From: Bacteroidales bacterium
GTDB taxonomy: Bacteria > Bacteroidota > Bacteroidia > Bacteroidales > F082
Direction: 5' to 3'
Assembly (NCBI GenBank): GCA_016936505.1
Contig: JAFGXS010000057.1
Span: forward strand, 1-64,000
Length of the DNA: 64,000 nt
Part shown: piece by piece, positions 46,899-55,879 of the stretch
How positions within the stretch are numbered: position 1 is the stretch's first letter
Layout of the letters: every line of letters begins with the position of its first letter
Made by a program: the position numbers and the translations under genes
The notes under the pieces: generated by a model
Seen by the model: the letters and a program-made list of their open reading frames with translations, nothing else
The model's database searches: none
What the model was told of the DNA's origin: nothing

Positions 46899-46917
46899 GG
46901 TAAATAATTTTAGAAAT

Positions 46918-46925
46918 CAAATGTA
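46918..46925 (-). promoter_or_regulatory. -7 promoter element of the penicillin-acylase-family gene
   Basis: Minus-strand TACATTTG lies 19 nt before the start codon. Confidence 0.6.
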
Positions 46926-47069
46926 ACGAAATTTTGAACTGAGAACAGAATACAATAGGTATATAAGGCCTCGCATCTGTATTTTTTTCTAAAACAATAT
47001 CCTTTCTGCATTTAAACAAGACAAAAATTCCATTTTAAGGCCTCCACAAAGGAAAACCCCATTTTTATG

Positions 47070-47077
47070 TAAATTTG
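47070..47077 (+). promoter_or_regulatory. -7 promoter element of the xanthine dehydrogenase operon
   Basis: TAAATTTG lies 18 nt before the ATG at 47096. The in-frame codon at 47075 used by the longer frame falls inside the box. Confidence 0.6.
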
Positions 47078-47095
47078 TTACCTTATGTTACAGTT

Positions 47096-48511
47096 ATGAT
47101 TTCATTTATTCTTAATAATCAGCTCATCACTACAGACAAACCCGAAGGAATGGTTCTGGTCGATTTCATTCGCTATGAACACCATATGATGGGAACGAAA
47201 ATCGGTTGCCGCGAAGGAGACTGTGGCGCCTGTACCGTTTTGGAAGGTACCTTACGGGAAGGAACCGTGGAATACAAAAGTATTTTATCGTGTTTGGCTC
47301 CTTTGGGAAATGTGCACGGAAAACATATTGTTACCATTGAAGGGCTGGAACAGGAAAACCTGTCACCGGTACAACAGGCCATGTCAGACAGAGCAGCAAC
47401 TCAATGTGGTTTCTGTACACCAGGTTTCATTATGTCGCTCACAGCACACAGCCTGAAAAAAGAAGCTTCCGATAAAGAAAAAACCATCGCGTCTGTAAGT
47501 GGAAATATTTGCCGGTGCACGGGATACAAATCCATTGAACTGGCAGCAGAAGATGTGAACAGTGAACTGAAAAACAAGGAAAAGAATAACACTACTGAAT
47601 GGTTGGTTAAACACGGTTTTGTGCCGGAATACTTTTTAACCATTGCTGAAAAACTTAAGCAAATTAAGGCGCCGATGAACAATAATAAATCAGGAATTCC
47701 GGTAGGTGGAGGTACGGATTTATTTGTTCAGAAAGCTGATAATTTATATTATTCTGATCTGAACCTGACACAGGAAAACCCGCAAATGAAACAAATTGAA
47801 TTTTCCAACGGGCGTTGCTTTGTAGGAGCAGCTGTTAACGCCACCGAAATGATGGAAAACAAAATGTTACAGCAACACTTCCCTGGTTTAAAGCAATATT
47901 TTAAACTGATTTCATCAGAACCGGTTCGCAACATGGGAACCTTAGCAGGAAACATTGTGAACGCCTCCCCCATTGCCGATCTGGTTGCCTTTTTCCTTGC
48001 TTTGGATGCTACTGTTCACCTGAAGAAGGGAAATACTGAACGCGAAATTCCTTTACGTGAACTCTATAAAGGTTACAAACAATTAGACCTCAATCAAAAT
48101 GAACTGATAGAAAAGGTTTCGTTCAAAATTCCTGAAAAAGAAAACGTTTTCAACTTCGAGAAAGTCAGCAAGCGTACTCATCTAGACATTGCCAGTGTGA
48201 ACACTGCAATTCAACTGCAAGTTAAAAACGGCACAATTACTCTGGCTCATTTATCTGCCGGTGGGGTTTTTGCTTATCCGTTTTATGCATACAAAACTGT
48301 CGCTCTACTTGTCGGAAAAACCTTATCACACAGTACCATTAGTGAAGCAGCTGAGGTATTACTGAAAGAAATTGCACCCATCAGCGACATTCGTGGTACG
48401 AAAGAATACAAAAGCCTGTTGTTGCGACAATTGTTTTTTGCTCATTTCGTAAAACTATTCCCGAAAGAAATTCATTTTTCTGAACTCATCGAACAAACGG
48501 AAAACTCATGA
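47096..48511 (+). CDS. xdhA: Xanthine dehydrogenase small subunit (2Fe-2S and FAD domains)
   Basis: Electron-transfer subunit of a molybdenum hydroxylase. In 471 residues the N-terminal part has both 2Fe-2S clusters (CREGDCGACTVL and CGFCTPGF ... CRCTGY), and the second half is the FAD domain (GIPVGGGTDLFVQ, NMGTLAGNIVNASPIADL). The iron-sulfur and FAD parts are one polypeptide, as in Pseudomonas/Rhodobacter XdhA. The stop overlaps the next gene's ATG by 4 bp. Confidence 0.95.
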   Translation: MISFILNNQLITTDKPEGMVLVDFIRYEHHMMGTKIGCREGDCGACTVLEGTLREGTVEYKSILSCLAPLGNVHGKHIVTIEGLEQENLSPVQQAMSDRAATQCGFCTPGFIMSLTAHSLKKEASDKEKTIASVSGNICRCTGYKSIELAAEDVNSELKNKEKNNTTEWLVKHGFVPEYFLTIAEKLKQIKAPMNNNKSGIPVGGGTDLFVQKADNLYYSDLNLTQENPQMKQIEFSNGRCFVGAAVNATEMMENKMLQQHFPGLKQYFKLISSEPVRNMGTLAGNIVNASPIADLVAFFLALDATVHLKKGNTEREIPLRELYKGYKQLDLNQNELIEKVSFKIPEKENVFNFEKVSKRTHLDIASVNTAIQLQVKNGTITLAHLSAGGVFAYPFYAYKTVALLVGKTLSHSTISEAAEVLLKEIAPISDIRGTKEYKSLLLRQLFFAHFVKLFPKEIHFSELIEQTENS

Positions 48512-50811
48512 AAAACATAGATTCAACAGGACATGTAACCGGTAAATCGCTTTACCTGGATGATTTGCCGCTCAGACAAGATACTTTATTCGGCGTTGTA
48601 GTCGATTCTGAAATTGCCCACGGCCATATCTTGAGTTTCGATGCATCGGAAGCCAAAAATTATCCGGGTGTGGTTCGTATTTTAACAGCCAAAGATATTC
48701 CCGGTGAAAATCAGATTGGCGGCATTATAGCCGACGAAGGATTATTTGCTGAAGATTCAGTGCATTTTATCGGACAACCCATTGCACTGATTCTAGCAAC
48801 AAGTGAACGGGCTGCTCGTGAAGCCAGACAAAAAGTCAAAATCGAATACAAAAAACTCAGGGCCATAACAGAACCCCGTGAAGCCGCTGCAAAAGGCGAG
48901 TATTTACTGCCACCCAAAACTTTTGCTTCCGGGAATCCCGAGAAACAATGGGATAAATGCGAGTATATTTTCACGGGAAGTACAGAACAAGCCGGACAGG
49001 AGCATTTATATCTGGAAACACAGGGAGCATACAGCTATCCGCTGGAAACAGAAAACCTGATGGTTCATTCGTCCACACAAAGCCCCACAGCTGCTCAGCG
49101 TACGATTGCCAAGGTGCTGGGACTTCCCATGCACCGTATTCAGGTGGACGTGGTTCGGCTCGGTGGTGGGTTTGGAGGAAAAGAAGATCAGGCTACAGCG
49201 TGGGCGGTGATGTCATCACTGGGGGCTTATCTTTTGAATAAGCCGGTAAAAGTTGTGCTTTCGCGCCACGACGATTTGCGCATGACGGGTAAACGCCATC
49301 CTTATTCTTCAGACTTTAAGATTGGTTTTTCCAAAGATTTGAAAATTCTGGCCTATGAAGTGGAATATTTCCAAAACGGTGGTGCTGCTAACGATTTGAG
49401 CCCGGCCATTACCGAAAGAACCTTGTTCCATACCACCAATGCTTATTACATTCCCCATGTAAAGGCAACGGTTCACAGCTGCAAAACCAATTTACCGCCC
49501 AATACAGCATTTCGCGGATTTGGTGGCCCACAAGGCATGTTTGTCATTGAATCGGCCATAGCCCAGGCGGCCATGGAATTGGGCGTCCCTTCATCTGTAA
49601 TCCAGGAAAAGAATTTCATCAAAGAAAATGATGTTTTCTATTACGGACAGGTTGCTAAAAATGTGAATGTGCAAAAAGTATGGAATGCTGCCCACAAAGA
49701 ATATGGCTTTACCAAAAAGCAAAAGGCCATTGAGCAGTTCAACCAAAAAAACACTTTACACAAAAAGGGATGGGCTTTTATGCCTATTGCTTTTGGGATC
49801 TCATTTACCAACACTTCCATGAACCAGGCTCGGGCGTTGGTTCACATATACAGCGACGGTAGTGTGGGTGTAAGCACCGGAGCCATTGAAATGGGACAAG
49901 GGGTGAACACCAAAATGCTCCAGGTGGCAGAACAAACTTTTGGCATTAGTCCTGACCGAATCAAGCTGGAATCCACAAATACAACAAGAGTTTCCAACAC
50001 TTCTCCAACTGCTGCCAGTTCCGGTGCCGACCTCAATGGAAAAGCATTACAAGTCGCCTGTACAGCAATTTTACGAAGGTTGAAATCACTGGCTTCTGAC
50101 CTTTTCAAGGTTCCTGCATCTAAAATTCAAATTAAAGATGAGTTGGTTTTTGCCAATGGAAAAAAAACAGGCTGGAACTGGGAAAAACTGGTGTATGAGG
50201 CCTTCATGCAAAGAATAAACTTGACGGAAAGCGGCCATTATGCCACACCAATTATTCATTTTGATAAAGAAGCCGGAAAGGGGCATCCTTTCGCTTATCA
50301 TGTTTACGGACTGGCATTTTATGAAGTTACCGTTGATGTAATCCGCGGAACCTATGAAATTGACGAAGTTGATGTAATCCACGATTTTGGAAAAAGCATG
50401 AACCCCATTATCGACCTGGGACAGGTTGAAGGCGCTCTGGTTCAAGGTATTGGTTATACCACCATGGAAGAACTGGCTTATGATAACGAGGGCCGATTGT
50501 TATCCAACAGTCTTTCCACCTACAAGGTTCCCGATATTTATGCCGTTCCTGCCGTAATCAGGGTTAAACCTCTGAAAACCGGGGGACATTCTTTGGCTAT
50601 TTTTAAGTCCAAAGCCGTAGGAGAACCCCCGTTGATGTATGGTTTGGGAGCCTATTTTGCTATTCAGAATGCTGTTCGTGCTTTTAATTCTGATTTTAGG
50701 AAGTTTGATGCGCCCATTACCCCTGAAAAAGTATTGATGGGTTTATATCAGAAAAAAGAAAAAACGGTTCAACCATCACCCAAAACAGCCAAAGCCAACG
50801 CTTCAAAATAG
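48508..50811 (+). CDS. xdhB: Xanthine dehydrogenase molybdopterin-binding subunit
   Basis: Catalytic subunit of 767 residues. The residues that define xanthine-type enzymes in mammalian XDH are all present: Glu226 in GGGFGGKE (bovine Glu802), Arg336 in FRGFGGPQG (bovine Arg880), and the base Glu706 in GEPPLMYG (bovine Glu1261). The cofactor-contact EMGQGVNTKM is also there. Together these argue for purine hydroxylation, not aldehyde oxidation. It is translationally coupled to xdhA. Confidence 0.95.
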   Translation: MKNIDSTGHVTGKSLYLDDLPLRQDTLFGVVVDSEIAHGHILSFDASEAKNYPGVVRILTAKDIPGENQIGGIIADEGLFAEDSVHFIGQPIALILATSERAAREARQKVKIEYKKLRAITEPREAAAKGEYLLPPKTFASGNPEKQWDKCEYIFTGSTEQAGQEHLYLETQGAYSYPLETENLMVHSSTQSPTAAQRTIAKVLGLPMHRIQVDVVRLGGGFGGKEDQATAWAVMSSLGAYLLNKPVKVVLSRHDDLRMTGKRHPYSSDFKIGFSKDLKILAYEVEYFQNGGAANDLSPAITERTLFHTTNAYYIPHVKATVHSCKTNLPPNTAFRGFGGPQGMFVIESAIAQAAMELGVPSSVIQEKNFIKENDVFYYGQVAKNVNVQKVWNAAHKEYGFTKKQKAIEQFNQKNTLHKKGWAFMPIAFGISFTNTSMNQARALVHIYSDGSVGVSTGAIEMGQGVNTKMLQVAEQTFGISPDRIKLESTNTTRVSNTSPTAASSGADLNGKALQVACTAILRRLKSLASDLFKVPASKIQIKDELVFANGKKTGWNWEKLVYEAFMQRINLTESGHYATPIIHFDKEAGKGHPFAYHVYGLAFYEVTVDVIRGTYEIDEVDVIHDFGKSMNPIIDLGQVEGALVQGIGYTTMEELAYDNEGRLLSNSLSTYKVPDIYAVPAVIRVKPLKTGGHSLAIFKSKAVGEPPLMYGLGAYFAIQNAVRAFNSDFRKFDAPITPEKVLMGLYQKKEKTVQPSPKTAKANASK

Positions 50812-50820
50812 TTTTCAAAG

Positions 50821-51792
50821 ATGAATACACTTTTTTCATTTATTCATAACAAACTTAAAGAAGAACAACAGATCATGCTCATGATTGTTATGGGCTGGCA
50901 CGGGAGCAGTCCGGGAAAAACAGGGTTCAAACTGGCTGTTTCTACAGACGGACAACTAACCGGTTCTATTGGTGGTGGAGCTATGGAACACAGATTAGTA
51001 GAAAAAGCAAAGAAAGAGCTTAAACAAGAACAACATCTTAAACCCTATCTTCTTTTCCAGAATCACGAACCTGATGCAGAAGAAAATCGTTCGGGACTCA
51101 TTTGTTCAGGGAACCAAACCATTCTTCATTATCCTTTAAATACAGATTATATTCCTGTTATTGAACAACTCCTTGACTCAATAGAAAACGAACAAAAAGG
51201 TGTTTTTGCTATAAGCCCTGAAGAACTTGTCTTTGAGGAAGGAAAACAATTAAAACAACAAGTCCAAACAGAAATTATTTCAGAAAAAGACTGGAAATAT
51301 CAGGAACAGATGGGCATGCCTGATTCAGTATACATCTTCGGGGGTGGTCATGTAGGACTCGCGGTAAGCAAGCTCTTTAAGATGCTGGATTTTAAAGTAC
51401 ATGTTTTCGACAACCGGCATAACCTCAACACTTTTGAAGAAAACCATTTTGCACACGAAAAACAAATTATTCATTACCCTGATGCAGGAAAATACGTACC
51501 TGATGGATTTAATGTCTATGTAATTGTCGTCACTTTCGCACACAAAAGCGACGAACAGATACTGAAAGAAATGTTGTATAAAAATATCAGGTATTTGGGA
51601 ATGATGGGCAGCGAAAAGAAAATCAGCACTATTTATGAAAATCTAAAGAAAGAAGGAGTAAACCCTGATTTATTTTTAAAAGTACAAGCTCCTATTGGTA
51701 TTCCTATCAGCAGCGAAACACCTGAGGAAATTGCGGTCAGCATAGCGGCTCAGATTATCAGAAAAAAAAACGGATCAAAAGCAGGAAATTAA
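50821..51792 (+). CDS. xdhC: XdhC/CoxI-family molybdenum cofactor accessory protein
   Basis: Binds and sulfurates the molybdenum cofactor for insertion into XdhB. In 323 residues: the N-terminal XdhC part (LVIVMGWHGSSPGKTGFK-like, then GSIGGGAMEHRLVEKA) and the C-terminal Rossmann part (YIFGGGHVGLAVSKLFKMLDFKV, later MMGSEKKISTIYENL and APIGIPISSETPEEIAVSIAA). It follows xdhB by 9 nt. Confidence 0.92.
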   Translation: MNTLFSFIHNKLKEEQQIMLMIVMGWHGSSPGKTGFKLAVSTDGQLTGSIGGGAMEHRLVEKAKKELKQEQHLKPYLLFQNHEPDAEENRSGLICSGNQTILHYPLNTDYIPVIEQLLDSIENEQKGVFAISPEELVFEEGKQLKQQVQTEIISEKDWKYQEQMGMPDSVYIFGGGHVGLAVSKLFKMLDFKVHVFDNRHNLNTFEENHFAHEKQIIHYPDAGKYVPDGFNVYVIVVTFAHKSDEQILKEMLYKNIRYLGMMGSEKKISTIYENLKKEGVNPDLFLKVQAPIGIPISSETPEEIAVSIAAQIIRKKNGSKAGN

Positions 51793-51823
51793 ACAACAAC
51801 GGGGCTGCTTTACACAAAACAAT

Positions 51824-51831
51824 TATTTTTG
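51824..51831 (+). promoter_or_regulatory. -7 promoter element of the 161-residue membrane protein gene
   Basis: TATTTTTG lies 32 nt before the ATG at 51864 and suggests independent transcription from xdhABC. Confidence 0.5.
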
Positions 51832-51863
51832 CTGTTTTACAGAATAATACGTTATTGATTTAA

Positions 51864-52349
51864 ATGACAGCTTTCCTTAAAATCATACAGGTCTTTTTTC
51901 TGGCTATGATCAAGTACTTTTATGCCCCCATTTATGGTGTTGCCATTGGACTTGATTTTTGGGAAAACTTTGTCGCAGCAGCTATTGGTGGATCTATTGC
52001 CTTTACTGTTTATTATTATTTTGCCGGAAAAGTAGTGGCCTTTTTCCACTGGCTTGCCGAAGTTACAGATTGGAAAAGACCAAAAATCCGCATCAAAAGA
52101 AAGAAGCCCCGTAACCGGATTTTCATCAAAAGAAACAGAATGGTTGTTAAACTTCGAAAAAATTATGGCATGTGGGGCATTATTTTAATGACCCCTGTTT
52201 TACTCTCTCTTCCCGTTGGTGCTTTTCTTTTACGCAAATATTACCACCACGAAAAAAAAGCGTTACCCATAATGATTGCAGGTATTGTTGTGGAAGGATT
52301 CTTTCTCTGTATTATCTACTACTTTACAGCTCACGGAAGAGTATTTTGA
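51864..52349 (+). CDS. Hypothetical four-helix membrane protein with a basic loop
   Basis: A 161-residue protein: hydrophobic segments at about 4-24 and 32-60, then a very basic loop (WKRPKIRIKRKKPRNR and IKRNRMVVKLRKN, about 70-103), then segments at about 105-122 and 132-155. The loop probably faces the cytoplasm. No family is recognised. It has its own promoter box after xdhC and ends 11 nt before the convergent radical SAM gene. Confidence 0.65.
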   Translation: MTAFLKIIQVFFLAMIKYFYAPIYGVAIGLDFWENFVAAAIGGSIAFTVYYYFAGKVVAFFHWLAEVTDWKRPKIRIKRKKPRNRIFIKRNRMVVKLRKNYGMWGIILMTPVLLSLPVGAFLLRKYYHHEKKALPIMIAGIVVEGFFLCIIYYFTAHGRVF

Positions 52350-52360
52350 GTTAGACATGA

Positions 52361-53878
52361 TTATTGTATTTCCCTAATTTGACCTTCAACTGTTTTACGA
52401 ATATACAGATAGGTCTGATGCATTTGATAAACCATAATACCATAGAATAAAGCCTTGTCAACAAATTTGATGTTATTTTTTACTGACCAAAAGATCAGTT
52501 TCCAAAAATATTTTCGCTCAGGAGCTTTTATTCCCAAAAAATACAACACCCTAAAAACCAAAACAATATCATCAAATTGGTACCGAACAGGGATTTTTAC
52601 AGCTGTCTTTGGAAACTTATAGGAAGTAAGAAACCGAATCAGTCTGTCATAAGAATTCTCAGGACGATAAATATTAGATGTTAAATCAATAAACCCCTCG
52701 TACAGCACCTTCTCGTCCATAACGGGGCGAATATTTGTTTCTCCCTCAAGGAAAGCAAATTTTTTAACCAGCCGGTTTTCTTTCTTCATCCGTTCGAACA
52801 GCTCTGTGTTTGGAGGCGCTTTTAAGATGTTGACTATTGGAAGCGGAATACCGCTTTGTTGAATAAAATCTGCTTGTTGCTGAAAAATGGAAGGTGTGTC
52901 TGTGTCGAAACCCACTATAAAACCACCTGCAATGATAAACCCGGCCGAATGGATTTTCTGAATGCTTTCCATCTGATTGCGTTTCAGATTTTGATTTTTG
53001 GCAGCCCCTTTTAAACCAGCTTCATCAGGAGTTTCAATTCCTATAAATATATCGCGAAAGCCTGCGTCAATCAACAGTTGCATCAACTCGTCATCGTCAG
53101 CAAGGTTTATACTGAGTTGGGTTGCAAAAAAGAAACCCGGTTTTTTCTTTTTTCTCCAGTTTATTAATGCAGGAAGCAGGTCTCTTTTCAGTATCCTTTT
53201 GTTCCCGATAAGGTTATCATCTGCAAACAACACCATTTTAACATCGCTTTGCTTGTCCAGAATTTCCAGTTCCCTGATTATCTGATCGCTGGTTTTAACT
53301 CGTGGGCGCCTGCCAAAAAGCGCGGTCACATCACAAAAATCACACATAAATGGGCAACCTCTTGAATACTGTACGATTGAATAAACATACTGGTCAAATC
53401 GGGCTAATTCAAAAGCAGGCAAAGGGGAAAGGGTTATGTCTGCATGTTCGTCTGTCTTGTAAACATGTTGTGGTTTTCCTTTCTCGAGGTCATCTAAAAA
53501 TAACGGAAGTGTTATTTCGGCCTCATTAAGCACAAAATGATCGATATCAGAAAAGCGCTCATATTCATGCGTAAACAAAGAACCGCCTGCCACAACCGGA
53601 ACTCCCGCTCTTTTACACTGTCCAACAACTTCTTTTACAGATTCTTCCTGCACATTCATTGCCGACAGAAACACAAAATCTGCCCAAGACAAATCTTTTG
53701 GGTTCAACTCCTCAAGGTTTAAATCTGCAAGTTTTTTCGACCACGATTCAGGCAAAAGTGAAGCAATGGTTAACAACCCTAAGGGGGGATATGCAGCTTT
53801 TTTACCAATAACATGTATAAAATGCTTCATGGCATAAAAAGTATCGGGCATTTTCGGATAGACCAAAAGGATGTTCAT
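52361..53878 (-). CDS. B12-binding radical SAM protein (DUF4070 type)
   Basis: A 505-residue protein with an N-terminal cobalamin-binding Rossmann domain (LVYPKMPDTFYAMKHF, VVAGGSLFT) and a radical SAM core whose cluster motif SRGCPFMCDFC places the cysteines at 175, 179 and 182. The C-terminal part (about 340-500) resembles DUF4070. Relatives include methylases and hopanoid or lipid modifying enzymes; no substrate can be inferred. No neighbour on the same strand is closely coupled. Confidence 0.88.
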   Translation of the reverse strand: MNILLVYPKMPDTFYAMKHFIHVIGKKAAYPPLGLLTIASLLPESWSKKLADLNLEELNPKDLSWADFVFLSAMNVQEESVKEVVGQCKRAGVPVVAGGSLFTHEYERFSDIDHFVLNEAEITLPLFLDDLEKGKPQHVYKTDEHADITLSPLPAFELARFDQYVYSIVQYSRGCPFMCDFCDVTALFGRRPRVKTSDQIIRELEILDKQSDVKMVLFADDNLIGNKRILKRDLLPALINWRKKKKPGFFFATQLSINLADDDELMQLLIDAGFRDIFIGIETPDEAGLKGAAKNQNLKRNQMESIQKIHSAGFIIAGGFIVGFDTDTPSIFQQQADFIQQSGIPLPIVNILKAPPNTELFERMKKENRLVKKFAFLEGETNIRPVMDEKVLYEGFIDLTSNIYRPENSYDRLIRFLTSYKFPKTAVKIPVRYQFDDIVLVFRVLYFLGIKAPERKYFWKLIFWSVKNNIKFVDKALFYGIMVYQMHQTYLYIRKTVEGQIREIQ

Positions 53879-54006
53879 ACGACAAAACAGATGATTAACT
53901 TACTTTTTACCCGGCTAAAATAAAGTAAAATCAGGATGAGGAATTAATTTCCTTTTAACTTTGTGTTTTTAATCTATGTTCTTTATTATTGTATGAACCC
54001 CTGAGA

Positions 54007-55785
54007 TTATTCTCCGCCATAAATATCCTCTATTAACTTGGGATAACGGCTCTTAATTACTTTTCTCTTGAGTTTCAGAGTTGGGGAAAGTTCACCCGTG
54101 TCGCCACTCCAGGTATCCGGAACCAGTCTGAACTCCTTAATTTGTTGTACATGATCGAGTTGTTTGTTGTATAGATCCACCTCCTGCTGATAGCGTTCAA
54201 TAACCTTTGGTTTAGAAACCAGTTCGTCATTGTCGCGGTATTTCACATGATGCAGATAAGCCCATTTGTGCAGGTATTCGAAATCGGGAACTACCAAAGC
54301 GGAAGTAAACTTTCTGTTTTCGCCCAGCACCATAATCTGTTCAATAAACATGGATTCTTTCATCACATTCTCCACCATTTGCGGTGCTACATATTTTCCA
54401 CCTGACAGTTTAAATATTTCTTTTTTCCGATCCGTAATTTTCAAAATATTCATGTCGTCCAGTTCGCCAATGTCGCCGGTATGGAACCAGCCTTCCTCAT
54501 CAATGGCCTCCTTGGTTTTTTCCTCGTCCTTGTAATAACCTTTCATCACATTTTCGCCTTTCACCAACACTTCACCATCTTCGGCTATTTTCACCTGTAC
54601 TCCCTTAGCTACCAGGCCAACAGAACCAAAACGAACATAAGGAAAGTACGGCATATTGGCCGACACAACCGGAGAAGTTTCTGTTAATCCGTATCCCTCC
54701 TGCACAATGATGCGGGCCGCCCAGAAAATGCGGGCTAAACGAGGCTGTAAGGCTGCTCCACCGGAGATAACGTTTTTCAACTCACCACCCAGAGCAGCTT
54801 TCCATTTGTCGAGCACCAGTTTTCGGGCCAAAGCCAGTTGAAGTCTGTAATACAGGCTTTGTTTTTTGGGATCCGGATCAAAACGGTCGCCGATCTGAAT
54901 AGCCCAGAAAAAGATATTCTTTTTGAACCCGGTCATATCGCGGCCTTTCAGAATAATCTTGTCATATACTTTCTCAAAAACCCTGGGCACAGTAATAAAG
55001 GCATGGGCTTTAACATCCTGAAGATCGTTGAAAAGAGTTTCTATGCTTTCGGCATAATGGATTTCGAGCCCTACCGATTGCCAGAGGTAGTTTCCGGTTC
55101 GCTCCAGAATATGGCATAAAGGCAAAAAACTCAGGGCCCTGTCGCCCGGTTTCAAATCAGTAAGACAATCCTGAGCCATATATACATTGCTTACCACATT
55201 TTTATGAGTTAACATTACGCCTTTTGAAAGACCTGTTGTTCCTGAGGTATAAATTAAAGTCAGCAAATCATCTTCCTGCACTTCGTCGCGCCTGGCCACC
55301 AGGGTTTCGTTCAGGCTTTCCCTGTTTTTGCGACCCAGTTCAAGAATTTCATTCCAGTTTTTCACCCCGCTGATTTCGTCCAAGGTATAAACAGCTTCCA
55401 GCGATTTAATTTCCTTAACAAAATGTTCCAGCTTTTCCAGTAGTTCAGCATTAGCCACAATCAAAATGCGGGCATCCGAATGACTCAGAATATGTTCATA
55501 TTCCGTACGGCTGATGGTGGGATAAATACTCACATGCACACAGCCAATCTGCGACAAGCCAAAATCCATAAAGTTCCATTCGGGCCGGTTGTTGCTTACT
55601 GTAGCTATTTTATCGCCCTTTTTGAAGCCCATTTTTAACAAGCCTAAACTAAACAGTTCCACTTTTTCGCGGTAATCGGCAGTACTGAAATGTTCCCATT
55701 GTCCATTTCTTTTCACAGACAATGCACGATCCGAAGGAAAGTGTTGTTCTGCATAGGATAAAAAATCAAACGTCCTTTTTACCAT
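54007..55785 (-). CDS. Long-chain acyl-CoA synthetase (AMP-binding)
   Basis: Activates fatty acids to acyl-CoA through an acyl-adenylate. The 592-residue protein has the P-loop YTSGTTGLSKGVMLTH, the linker motif YGLTETSPVVSANMP, and GWFHTGDIGELDDMNILKITDRKKEIFKLSGGKYV, as in the long-chain (Faa/FadD15-like) group. Its GC appears slightly higher than neighbours. It has its own promoter box 74 nt upstream. Confidence 0.93.
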   Translation of the reverse strand: MVKRTFDFLSYAEQHFPSDRALSVKRNGQWEHFSTADYREKVELFSLGLLKMGFKKGDKIATVSNNRPEWNFMDFGLSQIGCVHVSIYPTISRTEYEHILSHSDARILIVANAELLEKLEHFVKEIKSLEAVYTLDEISGVKNWNEILELGRKNRESLNETLVARRDEVQEDDLLTLIYTSGTTGLSKGVMLTHKNVVSNVYMAQDCLTDLKPGDRALSFLPLCHILERTGNYLWQSVGLEIHYAESIETLFNDLQDVKAHAFITVPRVFEKVYDKIILKGRDMTGFKKNIFFWAIQIGDRFDPDPKKQSLYYRLQLALARKLVLDKWKAALGGELKNVISGGAALQPRLARIFWAARIIVQEGYGLTETSPVVSANMPYFPYVRFGSVGLVAKGVQVKIAEDGEVLVKGENVMKGYYKDEEKTKEAIDEEGWFHTGDIGELDDMNILKITDRKKEIFKLSGGKYVAPQMVENVMKESMFIEQIMVLGENRKFTSALVVPDFEYLHKWAYLHHVKYRDNDELVSKPKVIERYQQEVDLYNKQLDHVQQIKEFRLVPDTWSGDTGELSPTLKLKRKVIKSRYPKLIEDIYGGE

Positions 55786-55859
55786 AACTTGAATTTTTGG
55801 GTGTTATAAAATCTTGAACGAAACCTGCACTAAATTAATGAAATTTCCAGTCTGTCGTA

Positions 55860-55867
55860 CAAAAATA
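55860..55867 (-). promoter_or_regulatory. -7 promoter element of the acyl-CoA synthetase gene
   Basis: Minus-strand TATTTTTG lies 74 nt before the start codon, giving a leader of about 67 nt. Confidence 0.5.
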
Positions 55868-55879
55868 ACAATACGGATT

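Noticed and set aside
46960-47045. Direct repeat TAAGGCCTC seen twice in the penicillin acylase-xdh gap
   Set aside because: Only nine bases and about 70 bp apart; chance cannot be excluded and no further structure supports it.
47384-49241. Overlapping frames within xdhA/xdhB
   Set aside because: Shadows of subunits with complete cofactor-binding motifs.
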